Part shown: one piece after another, positions 25,942 to 34,666 of the stretch | How positions within the stretch are numbered: the first letter of the stretch is position 1 | Layout of the letters: each line of letters begins with the position of its first letter | NCBI GenBank assembly: GCA_002842205.1 | Contig: PHCI01000002.1 | Span: 310,001 to 374,000 of the forward strand | Source: Betaproteobacteria bacterium HGW-Betaproteobacteria-3 | GTDB taxonomy: Bacteria; Pseudomonadota; Gammaproteobacteria; Burkholderiales; Burkholderiaceae_C | Reading direction: 5' to 3' | Length of the DNA stretch: 64,000 nt | The notes under the pieces: model-generated | What the model saw: the letters and a program-made list of their open reading frames with translations, nothing else | The model's database searches: none | What the model was told of the DNA's origin: nothing | Made by a program: the position numbers and the translations under genes

Positions 25942-26781
25942 CTACAGCTTCCCTAACGCTTGCACCTTCCAAGCCAGCCACAGTTTGCGCAGCGGCGTGA
26001 GCGCCACGCGCTGGTGCAGCACGCGAAAGCCGTCGCGCTCGATTTCGCGCAACAGCGTGCGGTAGATGCTGGCCATCATCAGGCCAGGCTTCTGGGCGCG
26101 GCGGTCGGCTTCGGGCAGCAGCGCCAGCGCCTGGTCGTACAGGGCATGGGCACGCCCGGCCTGGAACTCCATCAGCCGCGTGAAATTGTCGGAGTAGCGG
26201 CGTTGCAGCAATTCGTGGGCCTTCACGTCGAACTGCTGCAGCTCGCTCACGGGCAGGTAGATGCGCCCGCGCAGGGCGTCTTCGCCCACGTCGCGGATGA
26301 TGTTGGTGAGCTGGAACGCCTGCCCCAGCGTGTGCGCGTAGGCCGTGGTGCGCGCGTCGGTCTGGCCGAAGATGTGCGCCGACACCTCGCCCACGATGCC
26401 GGCCACCAGATGGCAGTAGCGCTGCAGGCCGGGGTAGTCGAGGTAGCGGGTCTGCTCCAAGTCCATCTCGCAGCCCTGGATCACGGCCTGCAAGTGGCGC
26501 TGCTCGATGGCGTGGTCGGCGGCCAGTGGCATCAGCGCCTTCATCACGGGGTGGGTGGCTTCGCCGTTGAACGACTTGGCCACTTCGGCCTGCCACCAGG
26601 CGAGTTTGGTGCGCGCGACACCCGGGTCTTCGACCTCGTCCACCACATCGTCCACTTCGCGGCAAAACGCATAAAACGCCGTGATGGCCGCGCGGCGCGG
26701 CTTGGGCAGGAACAAAAAAGCGTAATAAAAGCTGCTGCCCGACGCGGCGGCCTTTTGCTGGACGTATTGCTCGGGGGTCAT
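25942..26781 (-). CDS. hpnD: Presqualene diphosphate synthase
   Basis: A 279-residue trans-isoprenyl diphosphate synthase that joins two farnesyl diphosphates. The two Asp-rich Mg-binding motifs are FCREVDDVVDEVED near residue 40 and LTNIIRDVGEDALRG near residue 165; GSSFYYAFLFLPKPRRAA is the typical N-terminal start. It sits between hpnC and hpnE on the same strand, 11 bp after hpnC, which gives the three-gene squalene route used for hopanoids. Confidence 0.95.
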   Translation of the reverse strand: MTPEQYVQQKAAASGSSFYYAFLFLPKPRRAAITAFYAFCREVDDVVDEVEDPGVARTKLAWWQAEVAKSFNGEATHPVMKALMPLAADHAIEQRHLQAVIQGCEMDLEQTRYLDYPGLQRYCHLVAGIVGEVSAHIFGQTDARTTAYAHTLGQAFQLTNIIRDVGEDALRGRIYLPVSELQQFDVKAHELLQRRYSDNFTRLMEFQAGRAHALYDQALALLPEADRRAQKPGLMMASIYRTLLREIERDGFRVLHQRVALTPLRKLWLAWKVQALGKL

Positions 26782-26791
26782 GGGGCGATTG

Positions 26792-27661
26792 TTACATCGC
26801 CTGCCGTGGCGACATCCACAGGCAGCGCCACGCCATCACCGGCATGTCCCAGTGGGTGATGCGGGGGCGCTGGGCCAGGGTGGCGTGGTGCAGCGCCTCG
26901 ATGCGGTCCGCGATGCGCAGGCCGCCTTGCACCACGGCCCGCAGCTCCCAGCCCGCGCGGCCCGGCACACGGTGCACGAGTTTGGAGCCTTTTAGCATCA
27001 TGGCCACCGCCAATTGGACTTCTTCTGCTATTAATGCAGTAGTTTTCGGGTTGACTTCCAGCGCGCGCAGGTGGGCTTGCGTGACGCCGTGCGCGGCGCA
27101 GCGGTCGTGTGGCAGGTAATGGCGGCCACGCGGAATGTCCAGGCTCAGGTCCTGCCAGAAGTTGATGAGCTGCAGCGCGGTGCAGATGGCGTCGCTTTGC
27201 GCCAGCGCCGTGGCATCGTTCACGCCGTACAGGTGCAGCAGCAGGCGGCCCACCGGGTTGGCCGAGCGGCTGCAGTAGTCCAGCAGTTCGGTGCGCGTGG
27301 CGTAACCGGCGCCGTCGCGGGTTTTTTCCACGTCTTGCACAAAGGCGCTGAGCAGCGCGGCCAGCAGTGGCACGGGCAGTTGAAATTGCGCGATGGCGGC
27401 GGCCAGCGGCCCAAACACCCGGGGCCAGCGGGCAGAAGGCGCCCGGCCGCTGGCGACGGCGTCCAGATCGGCGCCCAACGCTGCCAGTGCCTCCAGGCGC
27501 AACTCGGCCGGCGCGTCGCCCTCGTCGGCAATGTCATCGGCCGTGCGCGCAAAGTGGTAGATCGCCGCAATCGGGGGCCGCAGGCGGGGCGGGCACAGCA
27601 CCGACGCAACGGGAAAGTTCTCGTAATGGTCGATCGCGGCGGGGGCGGTGGTGAAGGGCAT
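26792..27661 (-). CDS. hpnC: Hydroxysqualene synthase
   Basis: A 289-residue squalene/phytoene-synthase-like enzyme that converts presqualene diphosphate to hydroxysqualene. N-terminal DHYENFPVASVLCPPRLRPP identifies HpnC. Asp-rich motifs are FARTADDIADEGD (near residue 40) and LINFWQDLSLDIPRGRHYLP (near 165). Near residues 210-225 the coding sequence overlaps an antisense, degenerate copy of the dispersed repeat. It starts the hpnCDE series; squalene-hopene cyclase is not in the window. Confidence 0.93.
   Translation of the reverse strand: MPFTTAPAAIDHYENFPVASVLCPPRLRPPIAAIYHFARTADDIADEGDAPAELRLEALAALGADLDAVASGRAPSARWPRVFGPLAAAIAQFQLPVPLLAALLSAFVQDVEKTRDGAGYATRTELLDYCSRSANPVGRLLLHLYGVNDATALAQSDAICTALQLINFWQDLSLDIPRGRHYLPHDRCAAHGVTQAHLRALEVNPKTTALIAEEVQLAVAMMLKGSKLVHRVPGRAGWELRAVVQGGLRIADRIEALHHATLAQRPRITHWDMPVMAWRCLWMSPRQAM
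26999..27045 (+). repeat. Dispersed repeat, copy F (degenerate, inside hpnC, antisense)
   Basis: On the plus strand GGCCACCGCC is followed by CTTCTTCTGCTATTAATGCA, which matches the GGCCATAGCC...CTTCTTCAGCTACTGA order of copy B, with a short deletion. It runs against the direction of hpnC. Confidence 0.4.
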
Positions 27662-27778
27662 GTGGGGTGGGGCGATGGTGAGGCACGCCTGGCATGACGA
27701 TCGCGCCGCGCCACCGTCGCGCCAAAACCCCGGATGTTAGCGCCGACCGGGCGAGCCCCCTGCGGCGCGCCCTCCGGC

Positions 27779-27821
27779 TTGACGGCCGACAGGTTTTCTT
27801 ATAGATTACTAACCAGTCAGT
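27779..27821 (+). promoter_or_regulatory. Candidate RND promoter with TetR-type operator
   Basis: TTGACG at 27779 and TAGATT 17 bp on form a possible sigma-70 promoter. It is followed by the 14-bp imperfect palindrome ACTAACCAGTCAGT at 27808-27821 (10 of 14 positions symmetric), the kind of sequence bound by TetR/AcrR repressors of efflux operons. No tetR gene is in the neighbourhood. Confidence 0.45.
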
Positions 27822-27846
27822 CATTAATAATTCACGCCGAACTTTC

Positions 27847-29058
27847 ATGAATCATCCCCGTCGCGCCATCTCGCTGACCCTTTTGCTGGCCGTGGTGGGC
27901 AGTGCCGCCATGCTGGGCGCGTGCTCCAGGCCCGCGCCGCAGGACGAGCCCATCCGCGCCGTCAAGGTGCTGACGGTGGGCACGGACGCCATGCAGACGC
28001 GGTACGAATTCGCCGGGGAAGTCCGGGCGCGGGTGGAGTCGCGCATCGGTTTTCGCGTGGCCGGCAAGATCATCCAGCGTCAGGCGGAGCTGGGGCAGCA
28101 CGTCAAGGCGGGCCAGTTGCTGGCGCAAATTGATCCGCAGGACTACCGCCTGGCCGCCGATGCTGCACGCGCCCAGCTGGCCGCGGCCCAGACCAATCTC
28201 GACCTGGCCGCCGCCGACTACCAGCGCTTTGCCACGTTGAAAGACCAGAACTTCATCAGCGGCGCTGAACTGGAGCGCCGCCAGACCACCTTGAAGGCCG
28301 CGCAGGCCCAGCTGGAGCAGGCGCAGGCGCAGTTGCGCACCCAGGGCAACCAGGCGGGCTATGCCAATCTGGTGGCCGAGGTGGCCGGCGTGGTCACCGC
28401 GGTGGAGGCCGAGCCGGGTCAGGTGGTGCAGGCCGGGACGCCGGTGGTGCGCATCGCGCAGGACGGCCCGCGCGACGCGGTGTTTTCGGTGCCCGAAGAC
28501 CGGGTGGCGGCGGTCAAGTTGGGGTCGGGCGTGCGCGTGCGCGCCTGGGCGCTGGACCGCACCGTGCAAGGCACCGTGCGCGAGGTCGCGGCCAGCGCCG
28601 ACCCGGTGACCCGCACCTACGCGGTCAAGGTGGCGCTGCCCGCGCAGGCCGCGTTGCCGCTGGGCGCCACGATTTACGCCGTGCCCGACGCACTGAGCGT
28701 GGCGGGCGCACCAGTGCTCAAGCTGCCCACCAGCGCGTTGTGGCAGGACGGCCAGGCCACCGCCGTGTGGGTGCTGGAGCCCGCCACCCTGACCGTGCGC
28801 GCCCAGCGGGTGGAGGTGGCCACCGCCGACGGCAACGAGGCCGTGATCGCGGCCGGGCTGCAACCCGGCATGCAGGTGGTGGCGGCCGGCGTGCATGTAC
28901 TGTCGCCCGGGCAGAAAGTCACGATTTATGAGTCAAAACAGGCCATAGCCCCCGTCAAACCGTCTTCTTCAGCTACTGAATCAGTAGCTAACAAGGGGCG
29001 AGCCGCCAGCGACGCCAGCGCCCCCGTTCCCGCCGCATCGGCCTCATCGGCAAAGTGA
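27847..29058 (+). CDS. RND efflux periplasmic adaptor (HlyD/MFP family)
   Basis: A 403-residue adaptor. The signal peptide ends in a lipobox (MLGAC, Cys near residue 26), so it is probably a lipoprotein in the inner membrane facing the periplasm. A biotinyl-lipoyl-type motif appears as IGFRVAGKIIQRQAELGQHV, with its second half in GVVTAVEAEPGQVVQAGTPV. Between them is an alpha-hairpin rich in Ala, Gln and Leu; beta-barrel and membrane-proximal domains follow. The final 40 residues are low-complexity and include a translated copy of the dispersed repeat. The partner pump gene starts eight bases after the stop. Drug or substrate is unknown. Confidence 0.9.
   Translation: MNHPRRAISLTLLLAVVGSAAMLGACSRPAPQDEPIRAVKVLTVGTDAMQTRYEFAGEVRARVESRIGFRVAGKIIQRQAELGQHVKAGQLLAQIDPQDYRLAADAARAQLAAAQTNLDLAAADYQRFATLKDQNFISGAELERRQTTLKAAQAQLEQAQAQLRTQGNQAGYANLVAEVAGVVTAVEAEPGQVVQAGTPVVRIAQDGPRDAVFSVPEDRVAAVKLGSGVRVRAWALDRTVQGTVREVAASADPVTRTYAVKVALPAQAALPLGATIYAVPDALSVAGAPVLKLPTSALWQDGQATAVWVLEPATLTVRAQRVEVATADGNEAVIAAGLQPGMQVVAAGVHVLSPGQKVTIYESKQAIAPVKPSSSATESVANKGRAASDASAPVPAASASSAK
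28940..28990 (+). repeat. Dispersed repeat, copy B (inside RND adaptor gene, sense)
   Basis: AGCCCCCGTCAAA at 28947, then CGTCTTCTTCAGC up to 28973, matches copy C (58625-58651) at 26 of 27 positions. It ends in a 9-bp inverted repeat, AGCTACTGA and TCAGTAGCT around a single A. It is read in frame as QAIAPVKPSSSATES near the adaptor C-terminus. Confidence 0.85.
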
Positions 29059-29065
29059 GGCGGCC

Positions 29066-32000
29066 ATGACACGCGACGAGCCCAAGTCCGGCTTCAACCT
29101 GTCCCGTTGGGCGCTGGAGCACCCGGCGCTCACGCGCTACCTCATGGTGGTGCTGATGCTGCTGGGCTTTGCGGCCTATTTCCAGCTCGGGCAGGACGAA
29201 GACCCGCCGTTCACCTTCCGCGCCATGGTGGTGCGCAGCTTCTGGCCCGGCGCCACCGCCCAGCAGGTGGCCGAGCAGGTGACCGACAAGCTCGAGCGCA
29301 CCCTGCAGGAGGTGCCGTTCGCCGACAAGATCCGCAGCTACTCCAAGCCAGGCGAGTCACAGATCATTTTCCAGATCAAGGATTACGCCCGTGGCAGCGA
29401 CGTGCCCAACGTCTGGTACCAGGTGCGCAAGAAGATCGGCGACATGCGCGGCACCCTGCCGCCGGGCGTGGCGGGGCCGTTTTTCAACGACGAATTCGGC
29501 GACGTGTTTGGCGTGATCTACGCGCTGGAAGGCGACGGGTTCAGCAACGCCGAGCTCAAGACCTTTGCCGATGACGTGCGCCAGCAGCTGCTGCGCGTAC
29601 CCGACGTGAACAAGGTTGAACTGTTCGGGGTGCAGGACGAGAAGGTCTTTGTCGAGATCTCGCAGAAACGGCTGGCGCAGCTCGGGCTTGACCTCAACCA
29701 GGTGCTGGCGCAGCTGGGCCAGCAGAACGCGGTGGAAAGTGCGGGCGCGGTACAGACGCCGCTGGACGTGGTGCAGGTGCGCGTGGCGGGCCAGTTCAAC
29801 GCGATCGAGGATCTGCGGGCCATGCCGATCCGCGGCAGCTCGGGCCGCCAGCTGCGGTTGTCCGATATCGCCGACATCCACCGCGGCTATGTGGACCCGC
29901 CGACGGTCAAGGTCCGGCATCAGGGCAAGGCCGTGATTGCACTGGGTGTTTCGATGGCCAAGGGCGGCGACATCATCGCGCTGGGCAAGGCGCTCAAGTC
30001 GGCCACGGCGCGCATCTCCGCGACGCTGCCCGCAGGCGTGAACCTGGTGCAGGTGCAGGACCAGCCCCACGCGGTGGCCACTTCGATCAATGAATTTGTG
30101 AAGGTTTTGATCGAGGCCGTGGTGATCGTGCTGGCGGTGAGCTTCATCGCCCTCGGGTTTCACCGGCGGCCGGGCGAGCAGCCGTTGTGGCGGCGCTGGT
30201 ACATCGATGTGCGGCCGGGGCTGGTGGTGGGCATCACCATTCCGCTGGTGCTGGCCGTGACGTTTCTGGCCATGCAGTACTGGGGGATCGGGCTGCACAA
30301 GATCTCGCTGGGCTCGCTGATCATTGCGCTGGGCCTGCTGGTGGACGACGCCATCATTGCTGTGGAAATGATGGTGCGCAAGATGGAGGAGGGCTACGAC
30401 AAGGTGCGCGCCGCGACCTTTGCCTATGAGATCACGGCCATGCCCATGCTGACGGGGACGCTGATCACCGCGACGGGCTTTCTCCCCATCGGGCTGGCCC
30501 GGTCTTCGGTGGGTGAATACACCTTTGCCATTTTTGCCGTGACTGTCATCGCGCTGGTGCTGAGCTGGATTGTCTCGGTGTATTTTGTGCCGTACCTGGG
30601 CGTTGTGCTGCTCAAGGAAAAGCCGCGCAACCTGAACGCGGCCGACCACCATGAACACTTCGACACGCCGTTCTATCGCGTCTTTCGCCGCATGGTCAAT
30701 GGCTGCCTGCAGCACCGGTGGCTCACCATTGGCGCGACGCTGCTGATCTTTGCACTGGGCATCCTGGGCATGGGCAAGGTGCAGCAGCAGTTTTTCCCGG
30801 ATTCGAGCCGTCCTGAAATCATGGTGGACATCTGGTTTGCCGAAGGCACCTCGATAGCCGAAAACGAGCGTGTCACCCAGCGGCTGGAAGCCCGGCTGCG
30901 CGCCGAAGACGGCGTGACCTCGGTCAGCACCTGGGTAGGTTCGGGCGTACCGCGTTTTTACCTGCCGCTGGACCAGGTGTTCCCGCAGACCAACGTGTCG
31001 CAGTTCATTGTGCTGCCCAAGGACCTGAAGGTGCGCGAGACCCTGCGTCTGAAGCTGCCGCGGTTGCTGGCTCAGGAATTCCCCGAGGCGCGCGGGCGCG
31101 TCAAGCTGCTGGCCAACGGGCCACCCGTGCCGTACCCGGTGCAGTTCCGCGTGGTGGGCACCGACCCGCAGGTGCTGCGCGCACGGGCCGACGAGGTCAA
31201 GGCGATCATGCGTGCCAGCCCCAACACGCGGGGCGTCAACGACAACTGGAACGAATCGGTCAAGGTGATCCGGCTGGAGGTGGACCAGGCCAAGGCCCGC
31301 GCGCTGGGGGTGACCAGCCAGGCGATTGCGCAGGCCAGCAAGACCATCCTTGCGGGCACCAACGTCGGGCAGTACCGCGAGGGCGACAAGCTCATCGACA
31401 TCGTGCTGCGCCAGCCGCTGGACGAACGCAACGCCATGACCGATCTCGGCAACGCCTATCTGCACACCGCCACAGGGCAATCGATCCCGCTCATGCAGAT
31501 CGCCAAACCGGTGTTTTCCTGGGAACCCGGGGTGATGTGGCGCGAAAACCGAGACTACGCCATCACCGTGCAAGGCGACATCGTGGAAGGCCTGCAGGGC
31601 GCGACCGTGACCAACCAGCTGCTGCCCCAGCTCCGCAAGCTCGAGGCGCAATGGCGCAGCGCCGGGCTGCTGGGCTATCGCATTGACGTGGCCGGCGCGG
31701 TGGAAGAGAGCGCCAAGGGTTCGTCATCGATTGCCGTGGGCCTGCCCATCATGCTGTTCATCACCTTCACGCTGCTGATGCTGCAACTGCACAGCTTCAG
31801 CCGCGCGATGCTGGTGTTCCTCACCGGGCCGTTGGGCATCGCCGGTGTGGCGGCGGCATTGCTGGCTTTGGGGCGCCCTTTTGGCTTTGTGGCGCTGCTG
31901 GGGGTGATTGCGCTCATGGGCATGATCCAGCGCAATTCGGTGATCCTGATCGACCAGATCGAGCAGGACCGCGCCCGAGGCGTTCCGGCCTGGGACGCCA

Positions 32001-32218
32001 TCGTGGAGTCGGCCGTGCGGCGTCTGCGCCCCATCGTGTTGACGGCGGCCGCGGCGGTGCTGGCGATGATCCCGCTGTCGCGCAGCGTCTTCTGGGGCCC
32101 GATGGCCGTGGCCATCATGGGCGGCCTGATCGTGGCCACCGTGCTCACGCTGCTGGCCCTGCCCGCCATGTACGCCGCATGGTTTCGCGTGAAACGCGAA
32201 GCACCGGCGTTCCTGTGA
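29066..32218 (+). CDS. RND-family efflux pump, inner-membrane permease
   Basis: A 1050-residue proton-driven pump with the classic RND layout: a first helix near residue 25, a large periplasmic loop, a helix cluster around 340-540, a second large loop, and a final cluster from about 880. The sequence GLLVDDAIIAVEMMVRKMEEG has the conserved transmembrane-4 Asp pair. FDEDP-type ligands are seen in QLGQDEDPPFTFRAM near the N-terminus, a mark of the MMPL-free multidrug subgroup. It works with the upstream adaptor. No outer-membrane channel gene follows, so it probably uses a TolC made elsewhere. Confidence 0.93.
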   Translation: MTRDEPKSGFNLSRWALEHPALTRYLMVVLMLLGFAAYFQLGQDEDPPFTFRAMVVRSFWPGATAQQVAEQVTDKLERTLQEVPFADKIRSYSKPGESQIIFQIKDYARGSDVPNVWYQVRKKIGDMRGTLPPGVAGPFFNDEFGDVFGVIYALEGDGFSNAELKTFADDVRQQLLRVPDVNKVELFGVQDEKVFVEISQKRLAQLGLDLNQVLAQLGQQNAVESAGAVQTPLDVVQVRVAGQFNAIEDLRAMPIRGSSGRQLRLSDIADIHRGYVDPPTVKVRHQGKAVIALGVSMAKGGDIIALGKALKSATARISATLPAGVNLVQVQDQPHAVATSINEFVKVLIEAVVIVLAVSFIALGFHRRPGEQPLWRRWYIDVRPGLVVGITIPLVLAVTFLAMQYWGIGLHKISLGSLIIALGLLVDDAIIAVEMMVRKMEEGYDKVRAATFAYEITAMPMLTGTLITATGFLPIGLARSSVGEYTFAIFAVTVIALVLSWIVSVYFVPYLGVVLLKEKPRNLNAADHHEHFDTPFYRVFRRMVNGCLQHRWLTIGATLLIFALGILGMGKVQQQFFPDSSRPEIMVDIWFAEGTSIAENERVTQRLEARLRAEDGVTSVSTWVGSGVPRFYLPLDQVFPQTNVSQFIVLPKDLKVRETLRLKLPRLLAQEFPEARGRVKLLANGPPVPYPVQFRVVGTDPQVLRARADEVKAIMRASPNTRGVNDNWNESVKVIRLEVDQAKARALGVTSQAIAQASKTILAGTNVGQYREGDKLIDIVLRQPLDERNAMTDLGNAYLHTATGQSIPLMQIAKPVFSWEPGVMWRENRDYAITVQGDIVEGLQGATVTNQLLPQLRKLEAQWRSAGLLGYRIDVAGAVEESAKGSSSIAVGLPIMLFITFTLLMLQLHSFSRAMLVFLTGPLGIAGVAAALLALGRPFGFVALLGVIALMGMIQRNSVILIDQIEQDRARGVPAWDAIVESAVRRLRPIVLTAAAAVLAMIPLSRSVFWGPMAVAIMGGLIVATVLTLLALPAMYAAWFRVKREAPAFL

Positions 32219-32311
32219 ATCCGCCCGCGGGGCCAGCGCGCAGCGCCAGACCCGCATGGTTTCGCGTGAAACGCGCGCAGCGCCAGACCCGCATGGTTTC
32301 GCGTGAAACGC
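32177..32311 (+). repeat. Three parS-like 14-mers in repeat units
   Basis: GTTTCGCGTGAAAC occurs at 32182-32195 (inside the end of the RND gene), 32259-32272 and 32296-32309. Each sits in the longer unit GCATGGTTTCGCGTGAAACG. The two downstream copies are in direct 37-bp tandem. The 14-mer differs by one base from the classical parS core GTTTCACGTGAAAC. Confidence 0.6.
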
Positions 32312-32404
32312 GAGCCGGTCGCGGTGTGACGCTAAAATAGAGGGTTGACCGATTCGCAGCGGGTGGTCCGGCAGGGCCGCCCGTTTTACTAGAACTGTCC
32401 CGTT

Positions 32405-32491
32405 GCGCGGGTGGCGAAATTGGTAGACGCACCAGGTTTAGGTCCTGACGGTGGCAACACTGTGGGGGTTCGAGTCCCCCCCCGCGCACCA
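32405..32491 (+). tRNA. tRNA-Leu (UAG)
   Basis: An 87-nt tRNA that includes encoded CCA. The acceptor arms GCGCGGG and CCCGCGC pair perfectly. The anticodon loop TTTAGGT gives anticodon UAG. There is a long variable arm as expected for class-II leucine tRNA, and a GGTTCGA T-loop. The tig gene starts 31 bp downstream. Confidence 0.95.
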
Positions 32492-32522
32492 GAGACGCCG
32501 ATTACTTGTTTGGAAGACCATC

Positions 32523-33833
32523 ATGGCCGTGAACGTTGAAACCCTTGAAAAGCTGGAACGCAAGATCACCCTGACGCTCCCCGTCAACGTGATCCAGTCC
32601 GAAGTGGACACGCGCCTCAAGCGCCTGGCCCGTACCGTCAAGATGGACGGCTTCCGTCCTGGCAAGGTGCCCATGAACGTGGTGGCGCAGCGTTACGGCT
32701 ACTCGGTGCATTACGAAGTCATGAACGACAAGGTCGGCGAGGCCTTTGCCACCGCCGCCAACGAAGCCAAGCTGCGCGTGGCCGGCCAGCCGCGCATCAG
32801 CGAAAAAGAAGGCGCCCCGGAAGGCGAGCTGACGTTTGACGCGATTTTCGAGGTCTATCCCGACGTCAAGATTGCCGACCTGGCCACTGCCGAGGTCGAA
32901 AAGGTGTCAAGCGAAGTCACGGATGCCGCCATCGACCGCACCATTGAGATCCTGCGCAAGCAGCGCCGCACCTTTGCCCAGCGTGCACACGATGCGCCCG
33001 CGCAGGACGGCGACCGCGCCACCATCGATTTTGAAGGCAAGATCGACGGTGAGCCCTTTGCAGGCGGCAAGGCCGATGACTTCCAGTTCCTCGTGGGCGA
33101 AGGCCAGATGCTCAAGGAATTTGAAGACGCGGTGCGCGGCATGAAGTCGGGCGAAAGCAAGACCTTCCCGCTGGCTTTCCCCGAGGACTACCACGGCAAG
33201 GACGTGGCTGGCAAATCGGCGGACTTCATGGTCACGGTCAAGAAGATCGAAGCGGCCCACCTGCCCGAAGTCAACGAGGCGCTGGCCAAGTCGCTCGGCA
33301 TTGCCGAAGGCACCGTGGAAGGGTTGCGTGCCGACATCAAAAAGAATCTGGAGCGTGAAGTCAAATTCCGCCTGCTGGCCCGCAACAAGAACGCCGTCAT
33401 GGACGCCCTGGTGGCCAAGGCCGAACTGGATTTGCCCAACTCCAGCGTGCAGGCCGAAGTCGACCGCATGATCGAAGGCGCCCGCGCCGACCTGAAGCAG
33501 CGCGGCATCAAGGACGCCGACAAGGCCCCGATCCCGGACGACGTGTTCCGTCCCCAGGCCGAGCGCCGTGTCCGCTTGGGACTGGTGGTGGCCGAGCTGG
33601 TGCGCGGCAACGGTTTGCAGGCCAGGCCGGAACAGATCCAGGCACACATCGAGGAACTGGCCGCCAGCTATGAAAAGCCCGCCGATGTGGTGCGCTGGTA
33701 TCAAAGTGACAACCGCCGTCTGGCCGAAGTTGAGGCCATCGTGATTGAAAACAACGTCACGGAGTTCGTGTTGTCCAAAGCCAAGGTGACCGAGAAAGCC
33801 ATCGACTTCGACGAGTTGATGGCCCAGAACTGA
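32523..33833 (+). CDS. tig: Trigger factor
   Basis: A 436-residue ribosome-bound chaperone and peptidyl-prolyl isomerase. The N-terminal ribosome-binding domain holds the signature GFRPGKVPMNVV (near residue 45). The FKBP-like PPIase domain covers about 150-245 (DGDRATIDFEGKIDGEPFAGGKADDF, FPEDYHGKDVAGKSADF). The helical C-terminal cradle completes it. The length is standard. The start is the ATG at 32523; upstream in-frame codons run into the tRNA. It opens the conserved tig-clpP-clpX block. Confidence 0.97.
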   Translation: MAVNVETLEKLERKITLTLPVNVIQSEVDTRLKRLARTVKMDGFRPGKVPMNVVAQRYGYSVHYEVMNDKVGEAFATAANEAKLRVAGQPRISEKEGAPEGELTFDAIFEVYPDVKIADLATAEVEKVSSEVTDAAIDRTIEILRKQRRTFAQRAHDAPAQDGDRATIDFEGKIDGEPFAGGKADDFQFLVGEGQMLKEFEDAVRGMKSGESKTFPLAFPEDYHGKDVAGKSADFMVTVKKIEAAHLPEVNEALAKSLGIAEGTVEGLRADIKKNLEREVKFRLLARNKNAVMDALVAKAELDLPNSSVQAEVDRMIEGARADLKQRGIKDADKAPIPDDVFRPQAERRVRLGLVVAELVRGNGLQARPEQIQAHIEELAASYEKPADVVRWYQSDNRRLAEVEAIVIENNVTEFVLSKAKVTEKAIDFDELMAQN

Positions 33834-33935
33834 TCAGCCGACCGGTCTGGCTGGGGCTTGTCGCGGGGCTTGCAGTTCCTGGGGCAGGCCCCAAGTCACT
33901 TTTTGGGTACAGTACCTTTTATCTCTGGAGCCAAT

Positions 33936-34556
33936 ATGAACTTCCAATACAGTGCGATGGAACCGCAGGGTCTGGGCATGATCCCGATGGTGATCGAGCA
34001 GTCGGGCCGTGGCGAGCGGTCGTATGACATCTATTCGCGCCTGTTGAAAGAGCGCGTGATTTTCCTGGTCGGGCCGGTCAATGACCAGACCGCCAATCTG
34101 GTGGTGGCGCAACTGCTGTTTCTGGAAAGCGAAAATCCGGACAAGGACATTTCGTTCTACATCAATTCACCGGGCGGTTCGGTGTCGGCCGGCATGGCGA
34201 TTTTCGACACGATGAACTTCATCAAGCCGGATGTTTCCACGCTGTGCACCGGCTTTGCTGCCAGCATGGGGGCGTTCCTGCTGGCCGCTGGCGCCAAGGG
34301 CAAGCGTTTTTCGCTGCCCAATTCCAAGATCATGATTCACCAGCCCTCGGGCGGCGCACAGGGCCAGGCCACGGAAATCGAGATTTCGGCGCGTGAAATC
34401 ATCAAGACCCGCGAGCAGCTCAACAAGATTCTGGCCGAACGTACCGGACAGTCCCTGGAAAAAATCGCGCGCGATACCGAGCGCGATTACTACATGGACG
34501 CCCTGGAAGCCAAAGAGTACGGATTGGTCGACCAGGTGATCGCCAAGCGGCCCTGA
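33936..34556 (+). CDS. clpP: ATP-dependent Clp protease proteolytic subunit
   Basis: A 206-residue serine protease. The catalytic Ser is at residue 110 (GFAASMGAF) and the His at residue 135 (MIHQPSGG); the Asp lies further on in the [10 protein letters not shown] region. [19 protein letters not shown] is the typical N-terminus. ATCTCTGGAGCC provides a GGAG ribosome site before the ATG. The open frame upstream (from 33858) is spacer sequence and not protease-like. A GGGGC-AG-GCCCC hairpin lies in that spacer. ClpP forms a tetradecamer with ClpX, the next gene. Confidence 0.98.
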   Translation: MNFQYSAMEPQGLGMIPMVIEQSGRGERSYDIYSRLLKERVIFLVGPVNDQTANLVVAQLLFLESENPDKDISFYINSPGGSVSAGMAIFDTMNFIKPDVSTLCTGFAASMGAFLLAAGAKGKRFSLPNSKIMIHQPSGGAQGQATEIEISAREIIKTREQLNKILAERTGQSLEKIARDTERDYYMDALEAKEYGLVDQVIAKRP

Positions 34557-34666
34557 AAGCCCGATCCGTCGGTAGTTGCTTCGCAGCAACGGCGTTTTCC
34601 AGGACGGAGAGCGCCGTTCCTATTTGGTTATCATCCAGACACTTCCCGTAACAAGGCATCCAGCAC

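Noticed and set aside
29357-31651. 764-codon minus-strand open frame inside the RND pump gene
   Set aside because: Composition is that of a shadow, with no start signal; the RND helices and motifs are on the plus strand.
32145-32489. Minus-strand open frame over the parS-like units and tRNA-Leu
   Set aside because: It is made of the 37-bp tandem units and the complement of the tRNA, so it is not a gene.
33875-33900. Strong terminator after tig
   Set aside because: The GGGGC-AG-GCCCC hairpin is short and the T run begins late, so I do not call it as a terminator.
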